This document shows, piece by piece, positions 26,516 through 35,214 of a DNA stretch of 64,000 nucleotides. Positions within the stretch are counted from its first letter, which is position 1, and each line of letters starts with the position of its first letter. The translations under genes were made by a program, and so were the position numbers. The stretch comes from Pseudomonas sp. UBA5706 (GTDB lineage: Bacteria; Pseudomonadota; Gammaproteobacteria; Pseudomonadales; Pseudomonadaceae). The notes below the pieces were generated by a model. That model was not told the DNA's origin, searched no databases, and saw only the letters and a list, made by a program, of their open reading frames with translations. The stretch is from NCBI RefSeq assembly GCF_002419965.1, contig NZ_DIHC01000016.1:105496-169495 (forward strand). Reading direction: 5' to 3'.

Positions 26516-26781
26516 TCCGTACACAATCTTGGTGGGTAGGAGTGCTGAGCGAAGCTTGATGGTTTCAAGGAGCAGTATCTGATTGCTGATCGAGATCCCT
26601 GCGTTTGAAGAACACCATGGGTGGCTTATGAAGCTGCAGTATTTTAGCTGCAGCGCTGCAGTGGGTCAGGCTGCAAGTCAGCAAGCACGTAAAAGTGAAA
26701 TATCCATTTGTAGCAGCAGTAATGATTAGTCCTATATTCCAGACGCAGTGAAACCCACGCGCATTTGAGCATTCACACAGG
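26516..26781. other. Intergenic region at the 3' end of the Psl-like operon
   Basis: 266 bases between convergent genes. It holds three CTGCAG palindromes within 28 bases (26634-26661) and is less GC-rich than its surroundings. No gene or clear terminator was found. Confidence 0.3.
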
Positions 26782-28191
26782 TCATGCGCCACGCCACGGC
26801 CTGAGCCATAGCGCCAGCCCCACCAGCACTATCGCGCCATACATGCAGCTCAATCCCAATTGCAGCCATGCATGGGTCAGCGGGTGTAGCACAGTCGCGG
26901 CCAGTAGCATGACCGCCGCGCCAAATAGCCACTGTTGGCGCCACGGCAGTCGGTTGAGCAACTGTTGACGGCGCATCAACAGCACGCCGGTCAGGATCGC
27001 GCCACACACAGCGGCCATGGCGATGCCGATAAGCCCGAAGAAGAACGGCAGAATCGCGAGCAGCACAGCGTTTAGCAGGCTGCCGGTCAGTTCGCAGTTG
27101 AGCGGCAGACGCGTATCACCCGCTGCATAGGCGTAACGGGCCAGCAACGCGTTCCAGGCGCCGAACATCAGAGGCACGGCAAACCATCCCAGCAGTTCCG
27201 GCAACGGCCCATCGACTGCCTGATTGGGCAACAGCAGCGTGACCAGTGCGCCCGCTGCGCCAATCAGCCCGGCTACAGCGGGCACGGTGAGCAAGGTCGC
27301 ACTGCTCAGGCCCTTGCGCAGCAGCGCCATGCGTTGATCGCCTTGGGTGCCGCTCATCAAACCCAGTAGCACCTGATTCAGGCTCATCAGCGCAATCAGC
27401 GGCAGATTGATCAGCTTGCGCGCCAGGTTGACCCAGGTCACCGCGCCTTCCCCCAATAGCGACGCGACCATGCGTTCCATCAGCGCCAGCCCCTGGCTTG
27501 CCAGATTGCTGCTGAGCAACGGCCCTATGCGCTGCAGCAGCTCGCGACCTGCGCCCGGAGCCTGTGTCCGGCGCCAGGGTTTCCAGCCGTCGCGCAGCAC
27601 AGCCGGCAGCAGCAGGCCGGGCATCAACAGACTGCCCAGCAGGCACGCCCCGGCCAGACCCGTGGGTGACGCGTCGTGGCGCATCATGGCCAGATAGATC
27701 ACCGGCGGCAGGTTGAACAGCAACGAACCCAGCCCTGCCAGGACGAAACGCGAACGCGCCTGCAGCGGCACGCAGAGTAAGGCATGCAACAAGAAGCCCG
27801 GCGCCGACCACGCCAGCCAGTGCAGCGAAGCGGCCGCCAGCGCATAGCCGTTCTCATCCAGCCCCGGTCCGACCAGCCGTACCCATAACGGCGAGCCCAG
27901 GCTCAGCAGCGTGCTAAGCCCCACGCCGCAGAGCAACACCTGTGGCGCCAGCGCGCCGAGCCATTGCTGCTGTTCCTGCGCCGAGCGCTGCTGGTAAAGC
28001 GGCAGTGCGGCGGCACTCAGCAAGCCGGCGGCCAACGCCATGCGCAATGCTTCAGGCAGAAATAGCGCAACCAGAAACGCATCGCTGCGCCCGCCAGCGC
28101 CCCATGCCGCCACCAGCAGCCATTCGCGGGCAAAACCCGCCGCAAGCCCGGTGAGGGTGGCAAGCGTCAGCCATAACGTCGAACCAAACAC
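26782..28191 (-). CDS. pslK: MviN/MurJ-family polysaccharide flippase, PslK-like
   Basis: 469 residues with about 13-14 membrane helices of the MOP superfamily (MurJ/Wzx). The N-terminal signature AGFAREWLLVAAWGAGGRSDAFLVALFLPEALR matches MurJ's first helices. By position, at the end of a Psl-type operon, it should translocate lipid-linked repeat units across the inner membrane, as proposed for PslK. The true murJ is expected elsewhere in the genome. A 9-base gap separates it from the acetyltransferase gene. Confidence 0.85.
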   Translation of the reverse strand: MFGSTLWLTLATLTGLAAGFAREWLLVAAWGAGGRSDAFLVALFLPEALRMALAAGLLSAAALPLYQQRSAQEQQQWLGALAPQVLLCGVGLSTLLSLGSPLWVRLVGPGLDENGYALAAASLHWLAWSAPGFLLHALLCVPLQARSRFVLAGLGSLLFNLPPVIYLAMMRHDASPTGLAGACLLGSLLMPGLLLPAVLRDGWKPWRRTQAPGAGRELLQRIGPLLSSNLASQGLALMERMVASLLGEGAVTWVNLARKLINLPLIALMSLNQVLLGLMSGTQGDQRMALLRKGLSSATLLTVPAVAGLIGAAGALVTLLLPNQAVDGPLPELLGWFAVPLMFGAWNALLARYAYAAGDTRLPLNCELTGSLLNAVLLAILPFFFGLIGIAMAAVCGAILTGVLLMRRQQLLNRLPWRQQWLFGAAVMLLAATVLHPLTHAWLQLGLSCMYGAIVLVGLALWLRPWRGA

Positions 28192-28200
28192 GCCAGTGGC

Positions 28201-29022
28201 TCAGTGGAACAAAGTGAACAGGCCTTTGCCGCCCACTTTGTAATTGAGGCCACGGGCACGTTCACCTTTGATCTCGGCGTTCGGGCCGCTGACGATGGCG
28301 TAGGGCGGGATCGCCTTGGACACCACTGAGCCGCCCCCGACTACCGCGCCTTCGCCAATGTCGGCACCGAATGACAACAAGGCCCGACTGGCGATCCAGG
28401 CATAGTCACGGATATAGACCGGGCCACCCACTGCCCAGAATTCCGGAGCTTTGAGGTCATGCCCCCCTGCGATGATCAGCACATGAGAAGCGATGGTGAC
28501 GTGGTTGCCGATGATCAGGCCGCCTCGTGCGTCCAGTTGGCAATGCCAGCCGATGGTGCTGTCCTCGCCGATGCGCAGGCCATCGACCCCAAGGATTTCC
28601 GTATTGCGCCAGACCGTCGAGCCCTTGCCGATCTTTGCCCCACCCACACGCAGCCAGAGCAGCCGCAAGGTGTGGCTGGGGATCTTGCAGATGAGAATGT
28701 TATAGGCCTGTTCCCATGTGCGCAGCAGGCGGTCGCGCAGGGTCGGCCAGTTGATCCCGTACAAAGGAATCAGTGCACCTGCGGTTTCCCGGGACAGCAA
28801 GCGATAAAAGCGACGCGCCAGCGGCGGCTCGATACGCGACTGAATGTCCAGGTAGCTGATGAAGCACAGGGTCTGGTCCTTGATCGGGGTTTCGAAGCAG
28901 ACCTCGTTTGCCAGCATCCACTCGTAAGTGCTCTCCAGCTCCTCGGCGCTGACCCCCATCTTGCGCGCGTATTCCGGCAAGGCCTGACGCAGGTTGTGCG
29001 AGTGCATCATGCGGTGCTTCAT
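28201..29022 (-). CDS. Hexapeptide-repeat acetyltransferase of the Psl-like operon
   Basis: 273 residues. The C-terminal half (about 120-255) is a left-handed beta-helix of hexapeptide repeats (GGAKIGKGSTVW, GLRIGEDSTIGW, GLIIGNHVTIASHVLIIAGGHD, ADIGEGAVVGGGSVVSKAI) of the WcaF/maltose-acetyltransferase kind, expected to move acetyl from acetyl-CoA to a sugar. The N-terminal 115 residues are helical and not part of the catalytic fold. P. aeruginosa has a membrane acyltransferase gene (pslL) after pslK rather than a hexapeptide enzyme between pslJ and pslK, so this is a lineage-specific modification gene. Four-base overlap with pslJ. Confidence 0.85.
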   Translation of the reverse strand: MKHRMMHSHNLRQALPEYARKMGVSAEELESTYEWMLANEVCFETPIKDQTLCFISYLDIQSRIEPPLARRFYRLLSRETAGALIPLYGINWPTLRDRLLRTWEQAYNILICKIPSHTLRLLWLRVGGAKIGKGSTVWRNTEILGVDGLRIGEDSTIGWHCQLDARGGLIIGNHVTIASHVLIIAGGHDLKAPEFWAVGGPVYIRDYAWIASRALLSFGADIGEGAVVGGGSVVSKAIPPYAIVSGPNAEIKGERARGLNYKVGGKGLFTLFH

Positions 29023-30416
29023 GGTCTATCCCCCAGATCGGATTCGGTAGCCTGCGCCTTTCGCTGCAAGCGCCTGGCTTCATGCAGGTTCAGCCCCAGC
29101 AGCAGCCAGAACAGCGCAATCAGCACCGTGGTAAAGCTGAAATAATGGTCGAAAAGACCGCTGAACAACGCTGCCATGACGCCCACTCGCGTGCCGAGCC
29201 AAAGGGCTGTGTCGCGGTTCAGGGTGACGGTGTTTCGCGGCATTCGAGACTCCCGCCACCAACTCACGGTCACCGTCACAAACAACAACATGCCAGGCAC
29301 GCCCAGTTTGTAGACGTAATTGAGCCACAGGTTGGAAATCCCGAGCAGGCGGGTACCCGGGATCGGTGGGTCGACCTTGAAACCGATGCCCAGCGGGAAC
29401 ATGCCCATCGCTTCCGGAAAGTGCGAATACTCCTGGAAACGGACTGCAGTGCTGGCGTCATCGCTGGTGAACAGGCCCATCAGGCGGTCTTGCAGTGGCG
29501 GATAGAACATCAACACCAGAAAGCCCAGAAACGCCCCGGCCATCAACATGCGCCCGACGTAAGGCACCCGCCTGCGGGCCATCCAGCACATGACCACGAC
29601 CAGGCTGACCAAGGCCCCCCGTGAACCGGTAAATAGCAGGCCGGCCAACGCCAGCATGGCCACTGCCAGACCTAGCACGCGCACCGGACCCCGGCGGGTG
29701 ATGCCGATGCAGAACGCCAGCGGCAGCAGCATGGCCATCGCGCCGCCGGCGATGTTGGGGTGGGTCCAAGGCGTACCCATGCGGGTCGACAGACCGCTCA
29801 GACCTTCGTTGAGGGTGTCCAGGTTGCTGTAGCCCAGGCCGCCAATGATGGAAATGATCGCCGTGGAATTGCCGCTCTTCAGATACACCGGAATCGACAG
29901 CAGCAACAGCAACAGCGTGCCGAGCAGCAACGCGATGGTCATCTGCTCGCGTGAGCGCTCATCGCGCAGTAACTGCGGCACCAGGAACAGCGCCGACAGG
30001 TTGAACAGCCAGCGTATCCAATTGATCGGTCCGTTGCCGTCGACATGCACCATCAGTTGCCCGGCCACGAACGGCAAGGCGCTGAACAGCATCAGCGCGA
30101 TCAGCCAGCGCTCGGTGCGCAGCAGGTCTAGCGGCGGGTTATACAGCGCGAACAATCGGTGAGCCAGCAGACTGGCCCAGATCAGCAGCAGCAAGGCTTC
30201 GGACACCGTGGTGCGGATACCGATCTGGACTGTCGCGTAAGGCAGGAACGTCGACAGCACGCCGAACAGCAGCAGCCCACGCAACGGCCGACGGATGATC
30301 GTCAGGATGGCTGCGACACCGATCAGTGCCGCTGTCACCTGTACCGGCGGCAGCAGGCAGACCAGTACGCCAAACAGCAGCGCGATCAGTAAGCCTACGG
30401 GCAGCGCCAAGGGCAT
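29019..30416 (-). CDS. pslJ: O-antigen ligase/polymerase-like membrane protein, PslJ-like
   Basis: 465 residues with about 11-12 membrane helices and a large periplasmic loop, pattern of the Wzy_C/O-antigen ligase family; block GWTHPN-like MGTPWTHPNIAGGAMAMLLP, TGSRGALVSLVVV and the loop RFQEYSHFPEAMGMFPLGIGF are characteristic. It should polymerise the Psl-like repeat units in the periplasm. The start overlaps the stop of the upstream glycosyltransferase by one base (TGATG). Confidence 0.85.
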   Translation of the reverse strand: MPLALPVGLLIALLFGVLVCLLPPVQVTAALIGVAAILTIIRRPLRGLLLFGVLSTFLPYATVQIGIRTTVSEALLLLIWASLLAHRLFALYNPPLDLLRTERWLIALMLFSALPFVAGQLMVHVDGNGPINWIRWLFNLSALFLVPQLLRDERSREQMTIALLLGTLLLLLLSIPVYLKSGNSTAIISIIGGLGYSNLDTLNEGLSGLSTRMGTPWTHPNIAGGAMAMLLPLAFCIGITRRGPVRVLGLAVAMLALAGLLFTGSRGALVSLVVVMCWMARRRVPYVGRMLMAGAFLGFLVLMFYPPLQDRLMGLFTSDDASTAVRFQEYSHFPEAMGMFPLGIGFKVDPPIPGTRLLGISNLWLNYVYKLGVPGMLLFVTVTVSWWRESRMPRNTVTLNRDTALWLGTRVGVMAALFSGLFDHYFSFTTVLIALFWLLLGLNLHEARRLQRKAQATESDLGDRP

Positions 30417-31513
30417 CAGCGCAGCTCCTGGAGCATCTCGTTGAAGCGCTGACGGAAAGCTGCCACGCCGTAACCGTCGGCCCAGGCTTTCAGCGGCACC
30501 GGGTGCTCGCGTTCCGCCGTGGACAGTACCCCCATCAGGCGCACCAGCGCAGCCAGATCGGTAGGTGAAAAGCGCGGGCTGTCCGGGGGCGTGACCTCAT
30601 CCAGCGACGAGCCGGTGGCCACCGCCACCGGGGTGCCCACGCTCAACGCTTCGACCACCGGCAGGCCAAAACCCTCGCCATAGGAGGGTTGCCAGAGCCG
30701 TTCGGCCCGTTGATAGACATGGTGCAGCTGACCATCGCTGATGCCGCTGATGGCATGCAAGCCAGGCGTTTCGCGCTGCGCATTGCCGAGGCAATCGCTG
30801 CCGCCGATCAACACCAGGTCCGGTGTGCCGGGAAACTGTCGCCGGGCGATCTGCCACGCGTCGAAGAAAAACGGGATGTTCTTGCGTGGTTCGCGGGTAC
30901 CGACGCACAACCAGTAACGCTCCGGCAGCGGGCTGTCGAGTTCGACCGGTGCAACGCTGAAGCCCTCGACGACGTGGGGCATGACCCGGATCTTGCTGCG
31001 CGCGGCGGGAAACAATCGCGCGGTTTCGTCGGCGGTAAATTGCGAGGGCGCCCAGATCCGGTCTGCGACCCTGACCGAGTGGCCGATGGAGAGCCGGTCG
31101 GTCAGGCCATAGATCCTCGCCTTGAGCCGCGAGCCATGGTTATTGCTCATGGTCAGCTGGAACAGGTCGTGCAATTGCAGGACGTAACGCAGGCCCGCCG
31201 GTTTACGGCCGATGGGCAGGCCCATGTTCATGTTCGCGACGTACACCTGAACCTCGGCTTCGCGCAGCGCGCCCGGCAGGAACTGTGCCTCGAACCGCAG
31301 GCGCTCGGGCAGGCGATGGATGCCATCGAGCGGCGTGGCCCAGGTGGGACAGTGCGCGATGCGGCGAATGGGGTGCCCGTAAGGCCCGACGCTGAACAGC
31401 TGCAATTGCACATCGCCAAGTGCGCGAAAGGCCTGTTCCAGCGCGATGTTCTGACGACCGATGCCGCTGCTGGGAAAGCCCGTGGCGGGCCGATAATCCA
31501 GTCCTACGCGCAT
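30416..31513 (-). CDS. pslI: Glycosyltransferase family 4, PslI-like
   Basis: 365 residues, GT-B fold. C-terminal Rossmann half contains CVGTREPRKNIPFFFDAW near 215-232, ALIGGSD-like VLIGGSDCLG and the nucleotide-sugar EX7E block PSYGEGFGLPVVEALSVGTPVA (about 283-304). The N-terminus (MRVGLDYRPATGFPSSGIGR) is the acceptor half. Cytosolic, membrane-associated; donor sugar not deducible. Ten bases overlap the upstream pslH-like gene. Confidence 0.88.
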   Translation of the reverse strand: MRVGLDYRPATGFPSSGIGRQNIALEQAFRALGDVQLQLFSVGPYGHPIRRIAHCPTWATPLDGIHRLPERLRFEAQFLPGALREAEVQVYVANMNMGLPIGRKPAGLRYVLQLHDLFQLTMSNNHGSRLKARIYGLTDRLSIGHSVRVADRIWAPSQFTADETARLFPAARSKIRVMPHVVEGFSVAPVELDSPLPERYWLCVGTREPRKNIPFFFDAWQIARRQFPGTPDLVLIGGSDCLGNAQRETPGLHAISGISDGQLHHVYQRAERLWQPSYGEGFGLPVVEALSVGTPVAVATGSSLDEVTPPDSPRFSPTDLAALVRLMGVLSTAEREHPVPLKAWADGYGVAAFRQRFNEMLQELR

Positions 31514-32718
31514 GCTTTAGCATCCTTGTGTTGATGGACCCGCCAATAGATGCCTTCCAGCTGCGCGGCAGACACCGACCAATCATGGTATTGCCGTACA
31601 TAGGCGCGGCCCGCCTCACCGATTTTCGCCAGTTGCGCCGGTTTCTCGATGGCTTCGACCAGCAGCCGCGCCAACCCGTCGGCGTCGTCGCAGCCCAGGT
31701 AATGGGTACCGTTGAGCACCTTGAGCCCTGAACTGCCCTGTTCGGTGGTGACCACTGGTAGCCCGGCTGCCATGGCTTCGAGCACCTTGAGTTTGGAGCC
31801 GCCGCCTTCGCGCAGCGGAGCGAAGAAGATCGCGGCTTCTTTCTGCACCGTTCGCAGGTCCGGGACATAGCCCAGCCAGTCGATGCGCGGGTCGGGCCAG
31901 CGCTGCCGCCATTCAGAGGGCAGGGCATAACCGCCAATGGTCAGGCGCACCAACGGATCCATGTTCCACACCTTGGGCATGATGCGCTCCAGCGCCCAGT
32001 GCACCGCGTCGACGTTTGGCCCGTATTCGTAATTGCCGACGAACAACAAACGGCGGCTGTAGCGGTCCGGGCAGACCTGGGCGTAGTAGTCGCAGTCCAC
32101 ACCGTTGACCACCAGGTGGGTTGCGCGGGAGGTCATGCGGGCCAGCTCACTGGCGTCGTCTTCCGTGACGGCGATCAGGGCGCGGGTTTGCGGGAAAATG
32201 CGCTTCTCCCACTGCCGATAACGCCATTGGTCGAAGCACACGAAAGGCCGCGCCCAGGCCGGAAATTTCAGATAACTGGCGGCGCCCAGCCCGGATTCGA
32301 TGTTGTGCTCGACCAGGATGAACGACTTGCCGGCATGCCTGAGCGGCGCCTCGAACGGCTGGAAGGCGTAGCTATGCTGGATCTGGATCACATCCCACGA
32401 TTCCTGCAACAGGGTGGCGAACGCCTGCTGCAGTTGTGGTGAAAAGCCGTTGGCGCTGGCCAGCATCGGCGCACGTGCAAACGCCACCGCAAGCAGGGTG
32501 CGCACGCTGCGCAAAGGCCGGCGAGGCACCACGATCAGACGCTCCAGCCACGGCTCCAGCGCAGCCCGGGTGGCGTCGGTCAAATCGGTTTTCGATTGCA
32601 CCAGCAGGGTGATGCGATGCCCGCGTGCAGCAAGGTTGCGCAGCAGATGGTATTCCCGTGTCTTGCCGCCGCTGGTGGTGGGCCAGGGTAGGTAAGGCAG
32701 TGTCCAGAGAATTCGCAT
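31504..32718 (-). CDS. pslH: Glycosyltransferase family 4, PslH-like
   Basis: 404 residues, GT-B fold with N-terminal LPYLPWPTTSGGKTREYHLLRNLAARGHRI (GGxxR acceptor-side loop), LLFVGNYEYGPNVDAVHWAL near 235 and EX7E-like FFAPLREGGGSKLKVLEAMAAGLPVVTT near 305-332. It transfers a hexose to the growing lipid-linked oligosaccharide in Psl-type synthesis. Two bases from the PslG-like gene and overlapping the next glycosyltransferase by ten. Confidence 0.88.
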   Translation of the reverse strand: MRILWTLPYLPWPTTSGGKTREYHLLRNLAARGHRITLLVQSKTDLTDATRAALEPWLERLIVVPRRPLRSVRTLLAVAFARAPMLASANGFSPQLQQAFATLLQESWDVIQIQHSYAFQPFEAPLRHAGKSFILVEHNIESGLGAASYLKFPAWARPFVCFDQWRYRQWEKRIFPQTRALIAVTEDDASELARMTSRATHLVVNGVDCDYYAQVCPDRYSRRLLFVGNYEYGPNVDAVHWALERIMPKVWNMDPLVRLTIGGYALPSEWRQRWPDPRIDWLGYVPDLRTVQKEAAIFFAPLREGGGSKLKVLEAMAAGLPVVTTEQGSSGLKVLNGTHYLGCDDADGLARLLVEAIEKPAQLAKIGEAGRAYVRQYHDWSVSAAQLEGIYWRVHQHKDAKACA

Positions 32719-32720
32719 GA

Positions 32721-34034
32721 CTAGGGTTTCCAGGCCAGGATTTGCAGGGTAGGCGTCAGGGCCATGTCGATGCCCTTGGCATTGGCAAGAGGGCTGTGCT
32801 TGCCGGTCAGCGGGTCATACAGCGTCGCATTGTTGATGCCGGGGAGGTTCAGATGGGCGCTGCTGGCACTCCAGGCCATCAGCAGGTGTGTGCCGTCGGG
32901 CTTGTTCCAGGCGACGGCGAACATGTCCTCCGGCGCCGACGCCAGAGCGGGCGGATCGCCTGGTTGCAACGTCGGACCCGTGATGTCGAGGAAGTTCTTC
33001 AGTGCGGTGTACACCGGCTTGGGCTCGCCGTTCAGGTCGAGCAGTCCGTAGCCGCGGTCGCGCACACTGGCGCGCTCGTCCAGGTCGCTCAGGTTGAATA
33101 AAAAGATGCGCTGGTAATCCTGGGTGCTCATCAGCGCCAGACGGCGCAGGGTGTAGTCGGCCTGACCGTCGAGGCCGATAATGTGCTGCATTTCTACCGG
33201 GCCGCTGTAGCTCGACCAGCCCCATTCGGTGGCCCACACCTGGCTGACCCCCGCGCCGTGCAGACTTGCGTTAAGAGCGTTGGCGCGCACCAGAAAATCA
33301 CGGTCGGGCACCGAATCGCCCTCCGGGTATTCGGAGTACGGATGGTAGGCAGCGACGATAGTTTGGCCAGCCAGGCCCTGGTCAACCATCGACTGCAACA
33401 TGGAGCCGGTCGAGCCGCGGATCTGCCCGTAGTAGGCGACGCCCGCAGTGACCATCGGCTTGCCCGGCAACGCGCTGCGGATGGCGTTGGCGGTGGTGGT
33501 CAGCAGGGTGTAATACGCCACCGGATCGGCCTGGGGCAGCCAGATGATGTTTGGCTCGTTCCATACTTGCCAGTGACTGACCTGCGGGTAACGCAGGGCT
33601 AGCGCGGTCATGCGCTGTGCGAAGATGCTGTCGTCGCGTGGCGGGTATTGACCGGCATTGCTGGCCCCTGATGGCGCTCTGCTGTCGAAGGTCGCCGAGC
33701 CGACCAGGTACGCCACGGTGTTGTAGCCATGGGGGCGCGCGGCTTGCATCGCCGCGTCGAGGTCGGCCATGTTGTACTGTTCTTGTGCCGGTTCCAGCAC
33801 GGGCCAGTGCAGGGCCCAGCGGACCCAGTTCAGGCCCAGTTGATCAAGGCGATCCATCTGCTTCTGGTAAATGTCCGGGGTGAAGTACTGAAACTGCACG
33901 TTGACCCCCAGAAAATCCTTCCAGGTCACGGCGCGTGAACCCTGCAGCATCGTTTCGGCCTGCGCCTGCGGGCTGCTGAAAATCAACGCGCAGGTGCTTA
34001 GCACCGCCATGGCCAGTAACGTTTTGCCCTTCAT
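32721..34034 (-). CDS. pslG: Exported glycoside hydrolase (GH39-like), PslG-like
   Basis: 437 residues. Signal peptide about 1-27 (AVLSTCALIFSSPQAQA). The (beta/alpha)8 barrel carries the acid/base Glu160 in VWNEPN and the nucleophile Glu270 in WATEWGWSS, close to the catalytic pair of P. aeruginosa PslG; a small beta-sandwich domain follows from about 360. PslG is an endoglycosidase that cuts Psl and is required or helpful for its biosynthesis and for biofilm shape. Placement between pslF- and pslH-like genes supports orthology. The mature protein acts in the periplasm or at the membrane. Confidence 0.9.
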   Translation of the reverse strand: MKGKTLLAMAVLSTCALIFSSPQAQAETMLQGSRAVTWKDFLGVNVQFQYFTPDIYQKQMDRLDQLGLNWVRWALHWPVLEPAQEQYNMADLDAAMQAARPHGYNTVAYLVGSATFDSRAPSGASNAGQYPPRDDSIFAQRMTALALRYPQVSHWQVWNEPNIIWLPQADPVAYYTLLTTTANAIRSALPGKPMVTAGVAYYGQIRGSTGSMLQSMVDQGLAGQTIVAAYHPYSEYPEGDSVPDRDFLVRANALNASLHGAGVSQVWATEWGWSSYSGPVEMQHIIGLDGQADYTLRRLALMSTQDYQRIFLFNLSDLDERASVRDRGYGLLDLNGEPKPVYTALKNFLDITGPTLQPGDPPALASAPEDMFAVAWNKPDGTHLLMAWSASSAHLNLPGINNATLYDPLTGKHSPLANAKGIDMALTPTLQILAWKP

Positions 34035-35213
34035 TCAGCGCACCTCGCAAGCCTGTTGGAAGAGTTGTCGGAACCGCTCGGCGGTCAGGCTCCAGACCCG
34101 CTCCTGGCCCAGCGCAGCCGCGCGCTCTGCCCAGACCTGAGCCTGGCGTGGATGTTCGCACAAGCGCAACAGGGCCTCGGTCAACGCCGGGACATTGCCT
34201 TGTGGATAGATTTCGCCATTGCCGTGGGACACCTCTTCGGCGAATGAGCGCGCGTCCGAGGTGATTACCCCGCGCCCGCACGCGGTGGCCCACGACAATG
34301 CGCCACTGGTGCCGCGCAGCTTGCCGAGGATCTTCAGCTTGCTCGACTCGCGGTAGGGCAGAACCATCACATGGTGGGCCTGGATCACGTGGGGTATGTC
34401 CGCCGCGGGCAAGTCCAGGTGCCAGCCGATCAGGTCGGTCAGGCCCAGCTCGCGGATGCGTTGGCGCAGTTGCTCCAGATAGCTGCCTGAAGGACCGAAC
34501 GCCATTTCCGGCTCGCTGCCGCCGGCCAGTGTCAGGCGGACCCGAGAGCGTAGAGCAGGTTTCTCAATGAACAGCCGAGCCATCGCTTGCAGCAGGTCTT
34601 CGATGCCTTTACCGCGGTAGATGAAACCGAAGTAAAGCAGTCTTAACGGGTCCAATGGAGGCAGGGGCGCTGGTGCGATAGGCAGGTTGCCGTGGGCAAT
34701 GACTGCCATTTGCGACTGCTGCAACCCCATGCGCTCTCTGAGGCTGCGGTTGCCGGCCTCGGTCAAAGTCACCAGACGTGTCAATTGCCGGGCCAGCTGG
34801 CGTTCCTCGTGCAGGCATAGCGGGTCGGCCAGCACAGTGGCGACTTCAGGCAAGGGCGAGCGCAGTGACGCCATTATTGACAGTGGCCACGGCAGGTTTT
34901 TCCTGCGCCAGACCAGACGTTCCGGGTCGTGTACCGTCGCCGTTAGGGGCAGGTGCGGGAAACGCTGGCGCAGCGCTCGCAGTGCATGGAATTCGGCCAA
35001 GCGACCGCCGCCGATTTCGGCGTGCACCAGGTCGACATCCTGCCATTGGGCCTCGTTCACCCGCTGCCGGGCGGCTTCAGGGTCATTACGGACACCTTGC
35101 AACGGGGTTTTGACACGCACGCCAAGGTCCTCAAGGGCCTGCTTGAGATGACCGGCGTAGTCGGCGATTCCATTCTGCTCGGGGGGCAGCGGAGCGAGGA
35201 GGGCGATCTGCAT
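34035..35213 (-). CDS. pslF: Glycosyltransferase family 4, PslF-like
   Basis: 392 residues from the ATG at 35213, one base after the stop of the upstream gene and with GGAG upstream; the open frame extends nine codons further, which would overlap pslE by 26 bases. GT-B fold: N-terminal MQIALLAPLPPEQNGIADYAGHLKQAL, central LYFGFIYRGKGIEDLLQAM near 190-208, late VLPYRESSKLKILGKLRGTSGALSWATACGRGVI. Cytosolic enzyme adding a hexose to the Psl-type repeat unit; donor not certain. Confidence 0.88.
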   Translation of the reverse strand: MQIALLAPLPPEQNGIADYAGHLKQALEDLGVRVKTPLQGVRNDPEAARQRVNEAQWQDVDLVHAEIGGGRLAEFHALRALRQRFPHLPLTATVHDPERLVWRRKNLPWPLSIMASLRSPLPEVATVLADPLCLHEERQLARQLTRLVTLTEAGNRSLRERMGLQQSQMAVIAHGNLPIAPAPLPPLDPLRLLYFGFIYRGKGIEDLLQAMARLFIEKPALRSRVRLTLAGGSEPEMAFGPSGSYLEQLRQRIRELGLTDLIGWHLDLPAADIPHVIQAHHVMVLPYRESSKLKILGKLRGTSGALSWATACGRGVITSDARSFAEEVSHGNGEIYPQGNVPALTEALLRLCEHPRQAQVWAERAAALGQERVWSLTAERFRQLFQQACEVR

Positions 35214-35214
35214 T

